A DNA stretch of 17,585 bases from Nitrososphaerota archaeon (GTDB lineage: Archaea; Thermoproteota; Nitrososphaeria; Nitrososphaerales; Gagatemarchaeaceae), in NCBI GenBank assembly GCA_005877185.1, contig VBPQ01000066.1, positions 1 to 17,585 on the forward strand. The letters run 5' to 3'. Positions 15,265 to 17,585 of the stretch are shown here, piece by piece. Made by a program: the position numbers and the translations under genes. Under the pieces are notes generated by a model. That model did not search any database and was not told the DNA's origin. It saw only the letters and a list, made by a program, of their open reading frames with translations. The number at the start of each line of letters is the position of its first letter. Position 1 is the stretch's first letter.

Positions 15265-15426
15265 GTGAATTTCATCGCAGCCGATGCGAAGATTGGCAGG
15301 GGTGTCCTTCTAGTAGCCTTTTCGTCGATCGTTGTTGTTGGGCCGATTGGGACCAAAAGACGAACTGGGCGCGATCTTACTAGCTATGAATCTTACTCAA
15401 TCAGCTGGTGGATTACCAGAGGTTGA
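15265..15426 (+). pseudogene. 5' stump of a left-handed beta-helix acetyltransferase gene
   Basis: GTG 15265, preceded by AGGGAG, opens a 53-codon frame 34 nt after the Gfo/Idh stop. Residues 2-30 (NFIAADAKIGRGVLLVAF...) align without gaps to residues 11-39 of the complete acetyltransferase at 16929 (NYVSPSARIGNRVRIWHF...). About nine are identical, including the ATT-GGG Ile-Gly pair at 15346-15351. Beyond that the frame loses the hexapeptide repeat, becomes A+T-richer and stops at 15424-15426, where the minus-strand orphan gene overlaps. The position just after the 3-dehydrogenase is where the operon's acetyltransferase would be expected. It looks like the original 5' end cut off by an insertion. 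Confidence 0.55.
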
Positions 15427-15954
15427 ATCCGTTAATTCTATGTCCAGTCTTCTCGATTCAATAGCCTCCTTCATCTTTTCCGGGACACGCGCCTTCAGTA
15501 ATCTGTCTAGGTTGGAGTGCACTACGACCGTCTTTCCTAGTCGGTCGTAGAAAACGAAAGAGACACCATAGGAAATCACTGTCGCCCGCGGAATGAGTTG
15601 GTTTGTAGGCGTCCCGAGTAGGATGGGAAGCGCCATCCGTCCCCTAGGGATTCCTGAAATCCAGAAAGTGTGAGAGAACGAGTGATTATAGTAAACCGTT
15701 TCAATACGCCGAACGTCAGCCCAATTCAACAAGAGGTTCTTTCCTTTGTGCAGCCCCTTATCGTCAAATGAATACATCGTCCTCCTCAGGAACGTTATTG
15801 CCACTCCTACGAAAATCGTTATTAGAGCTAATGAGGTGAAGACCAGACTCGACGCGAAGAAAGCGCCCGAGATAACTGCTTCGAGAACCAACAAGCCAAG
15901 TACCGAGGCACCCAACCGGCGCGGCTGCAATGACGATGGGATCTTCACTGCCAA
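15397..15954 (-). CDS. Membrane protein with possible PH-like domain, unknown function
   Basis: A 185-residue protein with two close hydrophobic helices (about 14-35 and 38-56) and then a cytosolic part. YSFDDKGLHKGKNLLLNWADVRRIETVYY (about 61-89) has the strand-turn-strand look of the bacterial PH-like domains that often follow a membrane hairpin; this is a resemblance, not a proven match. The C-terminus is charged. Start TTG 15954, with a TATA box 28 nt upstream, so probably leaderless. The G+C content is clearly lower than in the glycan genes (26 of 60 bases at 15781-15840 against 38 of 60 at 13921-13980). It lies in the segment separating the acetyltransferase stump from the complete copy, so it is likely acquired cargo. 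Confidence 0.6.
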   Translation of the reverse strand: MAVKIPSSLQPRRLGASVLGLLVLEAVISGAFFASSLVFTSLALITIFVGVAITFLRRTMYSFDDKGLHKGKNLLLNWADVRRIETVYYNHSFSHTFWISGIPRGRMALPILLGTPTNQLIPRATVISYGVSFVFYDRLGKTVVVHSNLDRLLKARVPEKMKEAIESRRLDIELTDSTSGNPPAD

Positions 15955-15976
15955 CCTTTCATCTAGTTTCGGGAAT

Positions 15977-16129
15977 TCAATTTAAGAATTTCCCCGTTCG
16001 AAGTCTCCAGATTACTGTATCCCCATCTAGTGGATTCGAGCTGCAAGCCCCGCAGACGCCTGAAGACAGACCATAAATGATCGAAACGGCGGTAATTGCT
16101 ATGACAGCCACGGATATGCTCGTAACCAA
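15977..16129 (-). CDS. Possible 50-residue small membrane protein
   Basis: TTG 16129 to TGA 15977-15979. One hydrophobic helix (about 4-24, SISVAVIAITAVSIIYGLSSG) is followed by a CGAC pair of cysteines (residues 26-29) and a short basic C-terminal tail (WRLRTGKFLN). Its stop is 22 nt before the start of the PH-like gene on the same strand. No upstream ATG/GTG alternative is available and no homologue comes to mind. A membrane helix with a Cys-x-x-Cys next to it is unusual for chance sequence, but the case is weak. Confidence 0.3.
   Translation of the reverse strand: MVTSISVAVIAITAVSIIYGLSSGVCGACSSNPLDGDTVIWRLRTGKFLN
15979..15985 (-). promoter_or_regulatory. TATA box of the PH-like membrane protein gene
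   Basis: TTAAATT on the minus strand, centred 28 nt upstream of TTG 15954, suiting a leaderless mRNA. It overlaps the end of the possible 50-residue ORF. Confidence 0.5.
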
Positions 16130-16188
16130 GTCAGTTTCATGATTAACAACTCTGTGCCTAGCTAGGTTTTGAAATGGCTTGGCACTGA

Positions 16189-16632
16189 CTATTGGAAATT
16201 GATTTCAGAGCTTCCGGAGGGGAGATGCAGGGTTAGGAGAGTGGTCTGATTTGCCTTGATTGGTGCGGTGTAATTGTATGACCGCCCGGAATACAAGACG
16301 GTCACTTTGTAGTAGCCTCCGTAGAATCCTCCGAAGTGTAAAGGACCTGATGAATTTGTCGTGGCTCGGAGGAGTATTGCTATGACAGTCTCAACTCCGT
16401 TGCATAGCGTCGCGGGTGAAGCCCTAACCTCTACCCCATTAAGCGGCATTCCACTTCCATCTTGTAATGCTCGAAGATACAAGCCGTTCGATTTCTCTTG
16501 ACGGCAGCTTGCATTGGCGACGGGTTGTCCGTTGTCAATAGGTCGGCCTGATGTATACATGTAGACTGAGGCACCCACAATTAATGCTGCGATGATGGAG
16601 GCAATTGCCCAACTTCGCTTTATAGGAGTCAA
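16189..16632 (-). CDS. Exported/anchored small protein with beta-sandwich-like domain, unknown function
   Basis: A 147-residue protein with a basic N-terminus (TPIKRSW) and one hydrophobic signal or anchor (about 8-27, AIASIIAALIVGASVYMYTS). The extracytoplasmic part includes GLYLRALQDGSGMPLNGVEVRAS and TNSSGPLHFGGFYGGYYKVTVLYSGRSYNYTAPI. That layout (a 'G.pl.gv.V' strand, then 'T.ssG...f..l..G.Y.vtv') is typical of carboxypeptidase-regulatory-like or Cna-B-like surface domains. Two cysteines (about 43 and 77) might form a disulfide. Start TTG 16632. It lies in the A+T-richer segment between the acetyltransferase stump and the complete gene; probably a surface protein of acquired origin. Confidence 0.6.
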   Translation of the reverse strand: MTPIKRSWAIASIIAALIVGASVYMYTSGRPIDNGQPVANASCRQEKSNGLYLRALQDGSGMPLNGVEVRASPATLCNGVETVIAILLRATTNSSGPLHFGGFYGGYYKVTVLYSGRSYNYTAPIKANQTTLLTLHLPSGSSEINFQ

Positions 16633-16928
16633 GGCGCTTGGTCACCACAAAGTGCGCTGTGTCTAGGCGCCTCAGATTCTTAATTCTATCGTCTGGAACA
16701 AGGCTCAAGCAGGAACTTTCTTCCATAAGAATCAAGATGGAGCTGTCACCCTTGCCTAAGATATCAGTTGGCTCCGTCCCGTCACGGGTCGGTCTTTCTT
16801 TTTTTGCGGCGCAAAACGGGGCTTAGGACCAGGTCCACAAGCCTAGAAGTGAATGATAAATGACACTCCTATCTGTGCTAGTGATGAGGAGCAAGTCGTC
16901 AGTTTGCGACTCTAAAAGGATGTAGGAG
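16633..16928. other. Intergenic stretch before the complete acetyltransferase
   Basis: Holds a hairpin plus T-tract (16778-16805) and a 5-bp hairpin AGTCG/CGACT (16894-16911) just before the acetyltransferase. A 62-codon plus-strand frame from 16638 has no recognisable features. A C-box-like GTGATGA (16881-16887) has no D box after it. No gene is supported. Confidence 0.4.
16778..16805 (+). terminator. Candidate terminator: hairpin followed by T-tract
   Basis: CCCG-TCA-CGGG hairpin (16778-16788) followed four bases later by a T-rich run ending in seven T (16793-16805). It would stop plus-strand transcripts running in from the glycan operon through the inserted segment, before the acetyltransferase. 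The stem is short, but T-tracts alone can end archaeal transcripts. Confidence 0.4.
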
Positions 16929-17435
16929 ATGAAGTCCAAGAGGCGCACGCCAATCATCAACTATGTCTCTCCCTCGGCTCGGATTGGAAATCGCGTTCGG
17001 ATATGGCACTTCTCATACGTGGGCTCGAATTCTGTGATTGGGGACAACGTATCAATCGGTTCGCTCGCCCATATCGATTACGGGGTCGAGATTGGGGAGA
17101 ACACTCGCATCGAGGGTAGCGTCTACATCCCGCCCCTCTCGAGGATAGGGAAGAATGTCTTCATCGGCCCCGCCGCCGTCCTTACGAACGACCCCTACCC
17201 GCCGAGCAAGAGACTCATCGGAGTCGTCGTCGAGGATGACGCGGTGATAGGGGGTGGGGCGATGATCAAGGCGGGGGTGAGGATAGGGAAGGGTAGCGTC
17301 GTCGCGATGGGGGCCGTCGTGACGAAGGACGTACCCCCCGGGAAGGTCGTCCTGGGCGTCCCCGCGAGGGTCGTCTATGGGAGAAAGAAGTATGACGCCA
17401 AGAAGGCTAGCTGGGAGGCCGGGCGACGCCTCTAG
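16929..17435 (+). CDS. Left-handed beta-helix N-acetyltransferase, WbpD/WlbB type
   Basis: A 168-residue hexapeptide-repeat acetyltransferase. The Ile/Val-Gly-x repeats run through ARIGNRVRIWHFSYVGSNSVIGDN, VEIGENTRIEGSVYIPP, RIGKNVFIGPAAVLTNDPYP, AVIGGGAMIKAGVRIGKGSVVAMGAVVTKDVPPGKVVLGVPARVV. The AVLTNDPYP loop and VVTKDVPP turn are typical of UDP-2-acetamido-3-amino sugar N-acetyltransferases, which use acetyl-CoA in the last step to diacetamido sugars. This suits the WlbA-type dehydrogenase upstream. ATG 16929 is directly preceded by AGGAG. Codon use shifts within the gene: Arg codons are CGN in five of six cases up to about codon 62 and AGG/AGA in five of seven after it. That would fit a 5' part of foreign origin joined to a resident 3' part. 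Its end overlaps the convergent gene by 29 bp. Confidence 0.88.
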   Translation: MKSKRRTPIINYVSPSARIGNRVRIWHFSYVGSNSVIGDNVSIGSLAHIDYGVEIGENTRIEGSVYIPPLSRIGKNVFIGPAAVLTNDPYPPSKRLIGVVVEDDAVIGGGAMIKAGVRIGKGSVVAMGAVVTKDVPPGKVVLGVPARVVYGRKKYDAKKASWEAGRRL

Positions 17436-17585
17436 ACCTGACGTAGAAGTACCTGAGCAGGAACATTATGGCGAACCAGGCGGCGCCAAGGCCGAAGGTT
17501 AGACCGACCTTGAGGAGCGCGAGCCGGGCGAGCACGCCTATCTCATGGATCGGCGGGAAGGGGACGATGAACTGGAAGAAGACGT
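17407..17585 (-). CDS. Membrane protein, C-terminal part (partial at window edge)
   Basis: A frame open from the right edge, ending at TAG 17407-17409. The last 58 residues contain FFQFIVPFPPIHEIGVLARLA and a transmembrane helix (VGLTFGLGAAWFAIMFLLRYFYV) with a short basic tail (RSRGVARPPS). Codon use is like the core genes. It converges on the acetyltransferase with a 29-bp overlap of coding ends. Too little is present to name a family. Confidence 0.6.
   Translation of the reverse strand, partial: VFFQFIVPFPPIHEIGVLARLALLKVGLTFGLGAAWFAIMFLLRYFYVRSRGVARPPS

Noticed and set aside
16881..16930. C/D box sRNA suggested by GTGATGA at 16881
   Set aside because: No CTGA D box within reach and no terminal stem.
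1..17585. CRISPR arrays, IS elements, rRNA genes
   Set aside because: No regularly spaced repeats, transposase motifs or rRNA sequences were seen on reading the window.

Overview
The window comes from an archaeon. The signs are a group II (thermosome-type) chaperonin gene, a tRNA-Gln gene with a 20-nt intron at the canonical position next to the anticodon, TATA boxes about 27 nt upstream of several start codons, many TTG/GTG starts and few Shine-Dalgarno sites, and genes for UDP-GlcNAc-derived sugars of archaeal type. The phylum cannot be fixed from this sequence; AGG/AGA-rich, G+C-rich core genes would suit a Thermoproteota (TACK) lineage, but that is a guess.

Positions 1-8745, minus strand: a colinear cluster read from right to left. 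It starts at a good TATA box (8737-8743) preceded by two perfect inverted repeats. Next come a Tat-type solute-binding lipoprotein-like protein, an ABC ATPase and two permeases (polyamine/iron/thiamine-type importer), then a divergent chaperonin subunit, a DUF917 (S-methyl-thiohydantoin desulfurase family) protein and the N-terminal two thirds of a HyuA hydantoinase/oxoprolinase. The likely theme is import and breakdown of a small cyclic nitrogen compound. The chaperonin lacks two of the three aspartates that carry ATP hydrolysis in thermosomes. Both the ATPase and the chaperonin have a conserved N-terminus that is out of frame with the only plausible start codon.

Positions 8746-11027: a regulatory region, then a 1.9-kb low-G+C islet bounded by direct repeats (9029-9089 and 10900-10954). 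The right repeat contains the 3' end of an intact, intron-containing tRNA-Gln; the left copy holds only the last ~20 nt of that tRNA. This is the layout left by tRNA-targeted integration. The islet carries a small membrane protein, a membrane-anchored Ser/Thr/Asn-rich protein and a weak third ORF. No integrase is visible.

Positions 11072-17585: surface-glycan genes mixed with accessory DNA. A DUF354 (GT-B-like) protein with a textbook leaderless promoter and an AbrB/PIN toxin-antitoxin pair lie on the minus strand. On the plus strand are a degenerate nucleotide-sugar dehydrogenase and a Gfo/Idh/MocA oxidoreductase (WlbA/UDP-GlcNAc 3-dehydrogenase type). These are followed by a 53-codon stump of a left-handed beta-helix acetyltransferase, about 1.5 kb of A+T-richer DNA with three orphan membrane/exported proteins, and a complete acetyltransferase of the same family (WbpD/WlbB type). 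A second insertion appears to have split a glycan operon. The window ends inside a convergent membrane-protein gene.
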